From Anomaloglossus baeobatrachus (lineage: Eukaryota; Chordata; Amphibia; Anura; Aromobatidae): a stretch of DNA of 64,000 bases. Positions 11,515 to 22,361 of the stretch are shown piece by piece. The translations under genes were made by a program, and so were the position numbers. Positions within the stretch are counted from its first letter, which is position 1. The number at the start of each line of letters is the position of its first letter. Below the pieces are notes generated by a model. It saw only the letters and a list, made by a program, of their open reading frames with translations, was not told the origin of the DNA and did not search any database. The DNA is taken from contig NC_134358.1 of assembly GCF_048569485.1 (NCBI RefSeq), positions 216,848,128 through 216,912,127 of the forward strand, read 5' to 3'.

Positions 11515-13062
11515 CCCAGCCAAAAAGAATTAAATTCTGTAATAAAATTGTTTAACCTCTCAAGTTACATGCTCAACATACAGAAATGTCAGTACTATCC
11601 AAGGATTTATCTTTTTGCCCCACAATACCACTGGCTGTGTTTCAGTTCTTCCTTGACTTCAATAAGTTTATATATAGGCTCACTCTTATTTGACACTTTT
11701 TAATTTCATCAAAACATCCTACATCTGTACCTCCTCCAATGCCTATCGGTCAAGGATCTAAACCAGGTCAAGCCCACATAATCATTCTATGCAGCTCAAC
11801 ATAGGGGTCCAGAGGTGGATATGTTTTTTTTTTCTTTGGTGATGGGTGACCTTCAACAGTTAAAAAGATCACTCAAAATTGCAAGTTTTTCTAAGATTAA
11901 ATTATTTTATAATTTGCTGACGATACATAAATGCTCCTCCAATATCTCTGGGTGTCCTATTATTTCAGGCATAGAATCCTTAAGCAGCAATCTGTCACAT
12001 TTTCTTCCCCTACACCACCAGAAATACATTCTCAACTTATCATCTTATTTGAAGGATTCCTTTCAGCGGATGTTAGTGCTCTTTATGCTAACATTCCTCA
12101 TACACCAGGGCTGGAAGCTGTCAGTCATTTCCGGGCGCGTGACCATCATATGCCTTCACACCAGGTAGCATTCTCCTAGAAGAAATGTCTTCTATCCTGA
12201 ACAGTAATATATTTGAATTTAACTCCAGGTTTTTCTAGCAAAGTAAGGAGAGTGTCTATCGGGAGTAGCCTTTCATATGACAATCATTGCCTTCATATGC
12301 CAATCTTTACATGGGGTATTTTGGAGACTTCCATATTTATAACAGAGTTAGCATTCCTAATGGGTTTTTTTATTATTGTTATATTGAGTTTCTCTTTTTT
12401 TTATGGAAGGGTGGTGAGTTTGAGGCCAAACAATTCATTCAGCACTTTAACAATAATTTTAGACTTATTTTTACGCACCATTTCACCCCTCGTGAAATCA
12501 CTTTTTTGGACCTGCTTACTTCTTTTGACAGTAATAAACAGCTATAGATCTGCACCCATTTAAAAAAAAAAAAAAAATAGATGTTAATATCTAATTTTAG
12601 TAGTGCTCACTATCTAGGATGGATCAAAAACATCCCATACAGATGGTTTAAGAGAATTGGGAAGAACGGCTTTGAGACCAATACCTTTGTTAATCAGCCA
12701 GTCATACAATAACGCCACTTCAAGGAGAAAGGATGTCCTTTTAAGCAAATTAACGGTGCTATGAAGAAGGCTTGTGGTCTCACGTAGTGTGAATGCCAAG
12801 TGAAGAAATGCTCTAAGTATAATGTAAATACATTTTAGCACAATTTTTTGACCACCTACAACATTGGCCACACCACTATCCCGTTATTGGTACATTTTAT
12901 TAAGTGATCCCCACCCTGAAAGACCAACTGTCCAACAAACCCAGGATTGCTTTCAGGAAAAATATTACGTTGAGAAATATTTTGGTTCACAATTGACTCG
13001 GGAAAGTCTTTTGAGCTCTACCCTGCATTTAAAGGTTTCTCCTAGAGGAGTGGTAGTAAGTG
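11515..13062 (+). mobile_element. Penelope-like element remnant (reverse transcriptase region)
   Basis: Plus-strand frames carry pieces of a Penelope-type reverse transcriptase. These include DVSALYANIPHTPGLEAV (about 12070-12124), PSYANLYMGYF (about 12289-12321) and FLWKGGEFEA (about 12400-12430), in the order expected for the family. Frames change several times, so it is a decayed copy. Penelope-like elements normally add a GIY-YIG endonuclease after the RT; the region to 13062 is too eroded to show it. Confidence 0.6.
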
Positions 13063-13066
13063 ATGT

Positions 13067-14264
13067 TGTACCGCCCTGAGAGGGGCCCGGTTGCTTCCTC
13101 CGCTTGCTCGGGCCGAGCCGCTCAAGGTCCGGGCTCGGGTTGTTGGTGGCACGAGCACCTCCGGACCGGGGGCCACATCGCTCTTGTTAGAGGAGAGGCG
13201 GTTGGGGGGTGGTTGGTCGTGTGTAACGGGCCGTGACGCCACCCACGGGTCGTGGTGACTGGGAATGCACCACCGCTGCGGCTGGAGTGATGGCGGGCTC
13301 GTCCGGGATCGGTGTTGTGGCCGCAGCCGAGATTTTAGCCCCTCCGTGGGTAGGGGGCGGTGTGTCCCGGGGCCCGGTGGGGGACTGCGAGGGTTTGATG
13401 TTGTTGTAGTCGGGGTGCAGGGCGCCGTGCCGCGGTGTAGTGTGTCGTGCCCGGATGGCACTGGTGTACTCACGATTAATTCACCCTGAGTCACTGGTAA
13501 ACCAAAGTTCGGGTCTGGTCGGTCCCTGCGGGCGGCTGCTGGTGTCCCCCTGCGGGGTTGATGGTGGCCCCTTTTCCCGTGCACCTCTAGATGTTTGTGT
13601 TTCGGCTCCCTCTGCTTCAGCAGTGGTAGCCCGCTCCCCGGCGTTGAGCTGCCGGAGGAGCCCTCTGTTGCCCGCAGGCGCTGGCCCGTCGGGTGTTTGG
13701 CCCTTGGCGGTGGTGCTCACCCGGTCTCGGTGGGCTGTTGCCTTCTTTCGGGTCTTTTGGTTGTGGATGAACCCGTGAGGTCCGGCCAGCAATCAGTCAA
13801 TTCGCCTATACTCAGTCGCTTCTAAGCTAGGTCGGGGTCTGAGTACCCTTCCTTTTGGTGCTCAGGTACACGTTTGACTCCCCGGTTCGGGACCGGCGGG
13901 CCACAACCCAGGGCCGGTCCGTACGGTTCCGCCGGTTGCTGTACCGGTACTCCTGCAGACGGCCACCACTGTCTGCCTGCCTGACGCTTTCCAAGGGGCC
14001 CAGGCTCCTACCCGGGTCCCTGACAGTTGCTCCACTACCACTTCACTGTCCACTCAAAACTTATCTGTTTGAACTTCCTGCCCCAGGACAATCTCCTCGG
14101 GCGTGTCTTTCCGCCTGACTCCGCCCACCTGGTGTGCTCTACTCGCCCTGGGAGAGGCGTCAGGTCTCCCTATCGGGTGACGTGTGTGACCTCACAGGGG
14201 GTGGGGGTGTGTGTGTATGTGGCTGGTGTAATTACCTGTGACCCCTGGGGTCCAGGGCGTCACA
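13067..14264 (-). mobile_element. LTR-type element (solo), family G
   Basis: It begins TGTACCGCCCTG and ends CAGGGCGTCACA, with near-palindromic TG...CA ends and a 4-bp duplication ATGT (13063-13066, 14265-14268). It is 1,198 bp, GC-rich and non-coding. A related copy lies at 18282-19540 and shares blocks such as GTAGCCCGCTCCCCGG-like sequence and GCCCGCAGGCGCTGGCC. Ty3/Gypsy type is inferred from the ends and the 4-bp duplication. Confidence 0.65.
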
Positions 14265-14268
14265 ATGT

Positions 14269-14795
14269 GAATGCTGCATTTGTCATAGGACAACTTCTAA
14301 ATCCACAGTCACACCTGAGCATTGCTCTATCAAGTCCTTTATGAATAGATCTAACTATGTTATTTATCTGTTTCAATGTCCTTGCTCACTGCAAAAAATT
14401 GGTTGCAAAGTCTACCAGCGGTGAATAAAGATGAATAAATCATTCTACTGTCGCCAATATTTTTTTTGTTTTTCTTATCAATGCAATTTTTATTGAAGAT
14501 TTTTGAAAATATAACAACAAATACATTTAGAGAAAGAAAGGAAAAAGAAAAACATAGAATCTCCTTATAGTGCATTCATATGACAACAGATAGGCAATCA
14601 GGTCTTGCTATAAAGCAAATCAAGTAATTAAGGCATCTGTATGACCAACTGTACAGGAAATTATCCTGGAATAACCAAACAAGGGGGAAGAGGAGGGGAA
14701 GGGGGAAATTGTTTCCTGTGACCAGCATTTACCTAGCAATTAAATCAAATTCATAAGAGAAGAAATTTGAATAGCCCGAGCGATTTGAGCGATTT
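14269..14795. other. AT-rich stretch, possible L1 3' end
   Basis: No gene is seen. Around 14480-14530 the sequence CAATTTTTATTGAAGATTTT, read on the minus strand, resembles the A-rich 3' end of an L1 LINE. The evidence is weak. Confidence 0.3.
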
Positions 14796-15187
14796 GGCAT
14801 GTTATGCCCTGTTGCAAATCCTACCAATTTTTTAAAAAAAGCTGTTGGGAGTACCTACTGATGCAGTGCTCCATAGTGTCTGAACCATTATCCCCTGGGG
14901 AAACTGAGTGTATTATACTCCTTGGCATGTTATCCTCTGTTGCTTATCCTACCAATTTTTTTTTAAATAAGCTGTTGGAAGTACCTACTGATGCTGTGCT
15001 CCATGATGTCTGAACCATTATCCCCTGAAGGAACTGAATTTATTAAACTCCTTGGCATGTTATGCCCTGTTGCAAATCCTACCAATTTTTTTTAAAAAAG
15101 CTGTTGGGAGCTGTTTGGAGTACCTTGTGATGCTGTGCTACATGGTGTTTGAACCATTCCTCCTGGGGAAACGGAATTTTTTTAAAT
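14796..15187. repeat. Three tandem ~129-bp units
   Basis: Units start at about 14796, 14924 and 15054, each with GGCATGTTAT near the start, then CCTACCAATTTTTT, then TGAACCATTATCCCCTG (diverged in the third). Divergence among units is modest. There is no coding potential. Confidence 0.85.
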
Positions 15188-16199
15188 CCTCGGTGTTAGG
15201 TAGTGGAATAACGCCTGAGTTACAGAGTGAAACAACTGCGACTTCCACGGTGCTTCATGCTTCACAAACTGCTGTCTAGGAATCAGGCAATGATGATGCC
15301 TCCTGCTCCCAAACTGGTTTTGGTCATATGCAATCATCATCAACGACATCAGCTTCGATGTCCCAGCGTGGCGTTCATTTGTCCTTAAAGCATATATTAC
15401 AGAATCATTTGAATAATATTTGAATAGAGGGCCTCTGGAGCCGGTGGTGTTGGTGGAGGAGGAGGAGGTCAACATCCCAACGGGCACATTGTAGCTGACC
15501 TTTTAAAGTGCTGTCAAATATGTCCGAAAAAAGGAGGTGCGAGACAGACACCAATATAATGTATAAGTTACAGCCCTTTCTAATTGAAAAAGAAGGAAAA
15601 ATGTAAAAAACTAAACATGTGAACATATGCTAAAGTGTTTTTTTTGGGAGGTTGGACCTTCATTTGACATTTTATTACAGTGATTAGGTACTAGAAACTG
15701 TTTCTTAGCAATCTCCCCTCTTTTACTTTGGTTTGAGAGCTGTTTTGGCGATTACATAAACTCCGCGTGCTGCTCTGACCACGTTATTTAAAGACACCAG
15801 AAATGCAGTGAGGCACCTTCTACAGGCTGTGCCCATACTGTTTCATCCTTTTGCCATCCATTTCAGCCTTTTCCTCAGTCACCACAGGTCACCGTTAGGT
15901 CTGACGTAAAATTATTCTGGTTTCCCATAGACTTACATTGGGGGTCGAATATTCTCGAATACTGGAATAGCAGCAAGACACAAACAAATTTACTTTGTCC
16001 AGCTCACCTGCTTTCTGCCGGAGACCGCTTATCCAGGACCGTGCACGGAAAGGAAGGTAGCAGAACTCATTTCATATAACAAGAAAAAATTCCAGCAACA
16101 AGTCCATGGAAAAATCTTCATTAAAAATTCATCTTTTATTTGTCAAACTTGTAAAAACAGTCCATGTTAATAACTGCCCCAACAGAATTGAATAGTAGG
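15188..16199. other. No supported gene; possible retroelement tail
   Basis: About 1 kb with no gene. The part at about 16080-16180 (AATTCATCTTTTATTTGTCA region) resembles the tail of a frog retroelement read on the minus strand, but the family is not determined. Confidence 0.35.
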
Positions 16200-16621
16200 C
16201 TATTTGATCATCCCTAGTAACAATACATTGGGATCACGGGATCTAATCTCTCTTTTTATACACCCTAAAATCTTGTTTGCTTTAGCAGCTGCTGCTTGAC
16301 ATTGATTGATGCTGCTGCTCAGCTTATTTGTAATGAGAATACCCAAATCCTTCGCCTGTTCTGTAGTCCCGAGTTTACTTCCATTTAATGTGTACGCAGC
16401 TATAGGATTACTCCGTCCTAGGTGCATTACTTTACATTTATCAACATTAAATCTCATTTGCGAAGTATCTGCCTATTCTGGCATCTTTTCCAGATTGTTT
16501 TGTAATATTGTACTATCAAGGTCAGTTTTTAATATCCTACATAGTTTGGTGTCATCAGCAAAGACTGACACTTTACTATCAATCCCATCCACAAGATCAT
16601 TAATAAAGAGCAAGAAGGTCT
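16200..16621 (-). mobile_element. CR1/L2-type LINE fragment (reverse transcriptase)
   Basis: The minus strand encodes FINDLVDGIDSKVSVFADDTKL (16530-16620), containing the FADD catalytic motif, and downstream LGTTEQAKDLGILITNKL, typical of the RT palm/thumb of CR1-like LINEs. It is truncated at both ends and in two frames. It abuts an L1 reverse-transcriptase fragment at about 16622, so it inserted in, or recombined with, that L1. Confidence 0.65.
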
Positions 16622-16800
16622 TGTAGTAAAGATTGGTCAGGCCATCCGGACCAGGATCTTTGTTATCCGGATTTGACTTAATTGCCATTAATATCTCTGA
16701 CCTGGTAAGGGGTGAGTTAAGGGGCCCAATTGTTCCATGGAAATAGCAGGAAGATTTAAGGTTTTAGAGAAAGACTTCATTGCTGAGTTGGGAGTAGGTA
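16622..16800 (-). mobile_element. L1-type LINE, RT-start fragment
   Basis: The minus strand encodes a RSEILMAIKSN...DKDPGPDGLTNLYYK-like stretch, which is the start of an L1 reverse transcriptase domain. It is separated from the rest of the L1 by the Tc1 insertion at 16801-19651. TA at 16799-16800 is the Tc1 target. Confidence 0.65.
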
Positions 16801-17211
16801 CAGTGCCTACAAGTAGTATTCAACCCCCTGCAGATTTAGCAGGTTTGATACGATGCAAATAAGATAGAGCCTGCAAACTTCAAACAAGAGCAGGATTTAT
16901 TAACAGATGCATAAATCTTACAAACCAACAAGTTATGTTGCTCAGTTAAATTTTAATACATTTTCAACATAAAAGTGTGGGTCAATTATTATTCAACCCC
17001 TAGGTTTAATATTTTGTGGAATAACCCTTGTTTGCAATTACAGACCTGATCAGGCCGGCACAGGTCTCTGGAGTTATCTTGGCCCACTCCTCCACTCCTC
17101 CATGCAGATCTTCTCCAACTTATCTAGGTTCTTTGGGTGTCTCATGTGGACTTTAATCTTGAGCTCCTTCCACAAGTTTTCAATTGGGTTAAGGTCAGGA
17201 GACTGACTAGG

Positions 17212-18024
17212 TCACTGCAACACCTTGATTTTTTCCCTCTTGAACCAGGCCTTGGTTTTCTTGGCTGTGTGCTTTGGGTCGTTGTCTTGTTGGAAGATGA
17301 AATGACAACCCATCTTAAGATCCTTGATGGAGGAGCGGATGTTCTTAGCCAAAATCTCCAGGTAGGCCGTGCTATCCATCTTCCCATGGATGCGGACCAG
17401 ATGGCCAGGCCCCTTGGCTGAGAAACAGCCCCACAGCATGATGCTGCCACCACCATGCTTGACTGTAGGGATGGTATTCTTGGGGTCGCATGCAGTGCCA
17501 TCCAGTTTCCAAACGTCACGTGTGTGGTTGGCACCAAAGATCTCGATCTTGGTCTCATCAGACCAGAGAACCTTGAACCAGTCTGTGTCAGAGTCCTCCA
17601 AGTGATCGTGAGCAAACTGTAGACGAGCCTTGACATGACGCTTTGAAAGTAAAGGTACCTTACGGGCTCGTCTGGAACGGAGACCATTGCGGTGGAGTAC
17701 GTTACTTATGGTATTGACTGAAACCAATGTCCCCACTGCCATGAGATCTTCCCGGAGCTCCTTCCTTGTTGTCCTTGGGTTAGCCTTGACTCTTTGGACA
17801 AGCCTGGCCTCGGCACGGGAGGAAACTTTCAAAGGTTGTCTAGGCCGTGGAAGGCTAACAGTAGTTCCATAAGCCTTCCACTTCCGGATGATGCTCCCAA
17901 CAGTGGAGACAGGTAGGCCCAACTCCTTGGAAAGGGTTTTGTACCCCTTGCCAGCCTTGTGACCCTCCACGATCTTGTCTCTGATGGCCTTGGAATGCTC
18001 TTTTGTCTTTCCCATGTTGACCAT
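17212..18024 (-). pseudogene. Tc1 transposase, disrupted
   Basis: A cut-and-paste transposase of the Tc1 family (Tc1/mariner, DD34E). The open part is 270 aa against about 340 for the family. The N-terminal paired-like helix-turn-helix region covers about residues 5-110. The first catalytic Asp lies in LWSDETK and the second in FQQDNDPKHT. Residue 271, normally Trp, is a stop (17212-17214), and the frame then continues with [11 protein letters not shown], which carries the catalytic Glu. A short duplication near 17087-17103 shifts the frame again close to the C-terminus. The protein is therefore probably inactive, although little has decayed. Confidence 0.88.
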
Positions 18025-18281
18025 GTATGAGTGCTGTTCACAAGTTTGGGGAGGGTCTTAATTAGTCAGAAGAGGCTGGAAAAAGAGATAATTAATCCAA
18101 ACATGTGAAGCTCATTGTTCTTTGTGCCTGAAATACTTCTTAATACTTTAGGGGAACCAAACAGAATTCTGGTGGTTGTTTGAGGGGTTGAATAATAAAT
18201 GACCCTCTGAATAAACTTTTCTCAATTTAAAAAAAAAAAAAAAAAAAAAAGAAATAACATTCTTTTTTGCTGCAGTGCATT

Positions 18282-19540
18282 TGTCGCGGGCGGAGGAGGG
18301 GACGCCGGGCTCTCCCACTGCTGCTCGGGTCCGGTTGCCGCGGCTGCTGCGGCCTGCTGCTGCTCGGTGGCTCGAGCGATGAGCCGGATCCCGGGGACTC
18401 TAGCGCCGCTCCTCGCCCGTGAGTGAAAGGGGGTTGTTGGGTGTGGGGATGGTTTATTGTCCGTGACGCCACCCACGGTTGTGGTGATTTATTGGCACCA
18501 CCGCTGCTCTGTATGGGGATCCCGGGAAGGGTGGTATGGAGCAGCCAGTTGTTGTGTTGCCCCTCCGTGGGTAGGGGTTAGTGATCCCGGGGCCCAGTGA
18601 GAAGGTGGGAGATGCAGGGCTTGGTGGGCGCAGGGACGCGGGGGCAGCGCTGTGCTTTGCGGCACTGTGGTACTCACTCAGCCTGAGACGTTGACACAGT
18701 TTTCGGTAAAACACACGGCTGGAAAGACGGTTCCCACGGACGGCTGCACCTGCTCTCCCAGTAGGAGACGGTGATGTCCCTTTGTCCTGCACCTAATGTC
18801 TCTTTGTTGGTAGCGATGGGTTCCCACCGGTAACCCGCTCCCCGGCTTGGATATGGGCCGGAGGAGCCCTACTTTGCCCGCAGGCGCTGGCCCTGAGAAA
18901 CTGGTGCCCTGGCGGTGGCGGTGTCTCTCCTCAATGGTTGGACTGTTGCCTTCAGTCGGCACTTGGTTGTTTGGAGACAGACGTCCCCTTCACTGACGGA
19001 TTTGGCAAATTATGGCGACTCCTAGCCTTGCCGGGGTCCGAGAGGCCCCTGCCCTGGTGCTGACTGTTCTTCGTATACTGCTCCAGACCGCCGGGCCACT
19101 ACCCGTCCGCGGTCCTTCCAGCAACCTCCGAGCAGTCCCCCTCCAGACTGTCACCGCCGTTGCTGACCTTGCTGACTCTGTCCTGCACACAGCTGGACTA
19201 ACTTCAGGCCTTTCTACTCTCACTTTTACTCCTTTTCTTCTTTGCTCCACTACTACTTCACTTTCACTTAGCTCCTCTACCACTTCCTTCTACTTCACTT
19301 CCCTAGCTTCACTTTAGCTGTTTACTCCTTTCTGTCCCTAGCTGGACTGACTGGTTCTTCCCGCCTCCAGAGCTGTGAACTCCTCGGTGGGCGGAGCCAA
19401 CCGCCTGGCCCACCCCCTGGTGTGAACATCAGCCTCTGGAGGAAGGCAACAAGGATTTTGGTAGCCTTGGTGTTCCTAACTGGGGTGTAGGGCGTGGTGG
19501 TGTGATGACCTGTGACCCCTGGCTTGCCCAGGGCGTCACA
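18282..19540 (-). mobile_element. LTR-type element (solo), family G, second copy
   Basis: It runs from TGTCGCGGG to GGGCGTCACA with a 4-bp duplication CATT (18278-18281, 19541-19544), inside the Tc1 element. It is 1,259 bp, related to 13067-14264 but clearly diverged, and non-coding. The shared segments and duplication length identify one family of solo LTRs. Confidence 0.65.
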
Positions 19541-19651
19541 CATTTCACACTTCCAGGCTGATCTACAGTCCAAATGTCACAATGCCAAGTTAATTCCGAA
19601 TGTGTAAACCTGCTAAATCTGCAGGGGGTTGAATACTACTTGTAGGCACTG

Positions 19652-21877
19652 TAGATGCAGGGAATTCTGTTGAAAGTTATACAGGGACAAGTAATATTTC
19701 TTAAACTCATTTGCAACTTCCTTTGGATTATATAGCTTTTTGCCCGGCTGACTCCATTAAAAAGATATGTCAATTTTGTTTGCAAGCTCTGTGCCTCAAG
19801 TCTATTTGCCAACAACTTAACAGCTTTGTAATTTTGTGAATAATAAAGGGCTTTGACTTTTTTTAAGTTCCTTTTATATTCGTGTAGCAGGCAATCTTTC
19901 AATTGGATTTGAAGATCTCTTAGCGCCGCTGTGTTTTGATCCGAAAGGGATTTTTTTGTTCACTTCCTCTAATTTATTTATTTGGGAAAGTATGGTAGCT
20001 ATTCTATCCTCTCGCTCCTTTTTACCTCTGTGTCCCAATTTAATGAAAAGTCCTCATTTATGTGAATTCCAGATTAGAAAATAATTGTCTAACGAGTTGG
20101 CATTTAGGTCGAAAAATTCCTGCAAGCTCTTCTTTATGTAGTCAGTGTTAGACAGCTTGGCTAGTAGTTACTGTTTACGTCGCCATTGTAAAAATTGGGG
20201 ACTGGTGTGTGCCTCATCTACAAGCAAATAATCAGGGCATGATCGGACCACCAACTTTGATCTATGGAGGATGAAATAGATATATTTAACAGTGACCTGC
20301 CAATGAGGAACATGTCAACTCTGGAATAGGATTTGTGGACCGCAGAAAAAAAAGTAAAGTACTTTTCAATATCATGTTGAATATGCCAGATATCATATAG
20401 ATCCTCTATGTGATTGATTTTGGCTAGTGGAATGTGCTGTATTCTCCCTATCGACGTGGAATCCAGGGCAGGGTCATGGAACGCATTAAAATCCCCACAG
20501 TAAACTAAATGAACTTGTTTCACCTTATTTACCTTCTGTAGCAGCTTGTATAAAAATCCGGTCTCTCTGTTATTAGGCGCGTACAGCCACACCACCGTGT
20601 AGACAACAATATTAATTGAGACTACATGTATAATAAACCTACCAACCTACCCTGTGAACCGCAAATAGTTGTTATTGGGGCATATGCCAAAGAGGATCTA
20701 ATGGCCATGAAAATGCCCCATTGTTTCTTTTTATAATGGGATTGAATTACCATGGGGAAGAAAGGGTGGTGTAATCTGGAAGCATCCCTTTCCAAGAGGT
20801 GAGTCTCCTGGGCACAGAAGACATCGCAATGACTAGTCACCGCCTCTCTCCACATATAAGACCTTTTTTGGGAGGTATTTAGCCGATTGACATTCAGGGA
20901 ACAAAACTTAAGAACCATTATTACCTAATCTTCAAGCATTGTGTCATTTAGTCTCAGGTAGACCTTTTCTTTGTATTGATTATAGGACGTGAGGCAGTAG
21001 CTTGTTGGTTGTTGTGGTCTCATCGGGTTTGTCACAGGAATGGATGGGATAAGAAAAGACAACCTGAAAACAAACAGAATTATTCTGCAAACATACAACA
21101 TTTTTATAGAACAGTTCCACCCTGCCCAGATTGCACCAAACTGTATATCCGAGGAGCATTAGACACAAAAGCAACATCAGAAAAATCATAAAACAACTTC
21201 AACTCTATCTGCTCCACACAGATCTGACTGTTAATACCACATCAGCGGTTGTGTCAATTTCTGCTGGGCACCTCCTGTCACTCTTGTTCAAACCGTCAAG
21301 GTGATACTCCTTCCCTAGGAGCCAGGTCGCTGACTTGAAAGCCCTAGTTTCTCAGGAGAGTTCCCCCTCATCAAATGACGAGACATTATGCCACTCATTT
21401 TTGTATCTGGTAAGGAATTTCAGCAGAAAACCCCATTTGTACGTAATCAAGCCCTCACAAAGGACTTGGATGATGGGGAGAGAAATCTCCGAAGCTGCAA
21501 AGTGGCGGCTGATACATACGTGCGAATATTTTGACGTATGAGTAGGGGGATGGGAGAGTCCCAAGTTTCCTTGAAACACTTAGAAGCTCCTCCTTTACAT
21601 GAAATAAATGAATGTGGGCTAACACATCTTTAGGGATATCATCTGGGAGATGCTTTCGATGAGGAATTCTGTGTATTCTATCAATTGTCCAATCCAGTGT
21701 AGAGTTATCAGGAACTACTGTTTTGATCAGCACCTTGGCGTAGGACGTGAAGCCATTTGATGGTACCTCCTTTGAGATTCCTCTTAGCTTGATGTTGTTA
21801 CGGCGTGACCTATCTTCCAGGTCTGTAAGCTTAGATTTAATAATTGGAGTTCTTCTGCCAGGTCACTGTGAGCATCA
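19652..21877 (-). mobile_element. L1-type LINE: ORF2 endonuclease and ORF1 C-terminal part
   Basis: Minus-strand frames carry L1 features in the right order. ORF1 RNA-binding sequence occurs at about 21455-21850 (DLEDRSRRNNIKLRGI and DRIHRIPHRKHLPDD). The APE-type endonuclease of ORF2 starts at about 20918 (KFCSLNVNRLN, CAQETHL) and continues at about 20218-20595 (HLVYCGDFNAF, DQSWWSDHALI). An ORF2 linker lies at 19660-19900. Several frame changes and stops show an old, inactive copy. It is interrupted at 19652 by Tc1 and at 21877 by the foldback element. Confidence 0.8.
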
Positions 21878-22361
21878 TGTTCCTACACAAGACCTCCATA
21901 TATTTCACTATACTGTCAATAGCCATAAAAACCAACTATATCGGTTTTCTAATAAATATGCTTTATTTCATACAAATTTTAATTTTTCACATGATATCAT
22001 AGGGATATAAAAGTGAACAGAACAAGGTACAAAGACATGCACATGTTAAAACTGCAAACTGCAGGGGGGTGTGTCTGAATAAACAGCGTCTGAGGGAAAC
22101 AATCATATAACACTAATAGTCATCACAACTCTCCATGGGTGGAATATCAATCCTTATGTCAATATGTAAGCATGTCAGTCACATGAGGGATCAGTTGTAA
22201 ACATAGCACATTAACAGTCAGAAAATAAAATGCATGGTTTCCAATATCAAATACATAAATATATTAACCTATATAATAACCTACCCAGGTGTTACCGACG
22301 AAGCGGTAGCGAAACACGTCGAGGTGCAGGGTGGTGTGTCTGTACGGTGTCTGTGGTGATA

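Larger units (their letters stand above)
16801..19651 (-). mobile_element. Tc1-like DNA transposon with an LTR inserted
   Basis: Long inverted ends (CAGTGCCTACAAGTAGTATT at 16801 and its complement ending at 19651) are flanked by TA. The transposase gene runs on the minus strand. An LTR-type element at 18282-19540 sits near the right end, outside the coding region; the host sequence continues as TTTCACACTTCCAGG after it. Without it the transposon is about 1.6 kb, the usual Tc1 size. It inserted in an L1. Confidence 0.9.

Noticed and set aside
16473-16688. A single small protein joining GPDGLTNLYYK to FADDTKL
   Set aside because: It is an accidental junction of an L1 fragment and a CR1-like fragment.
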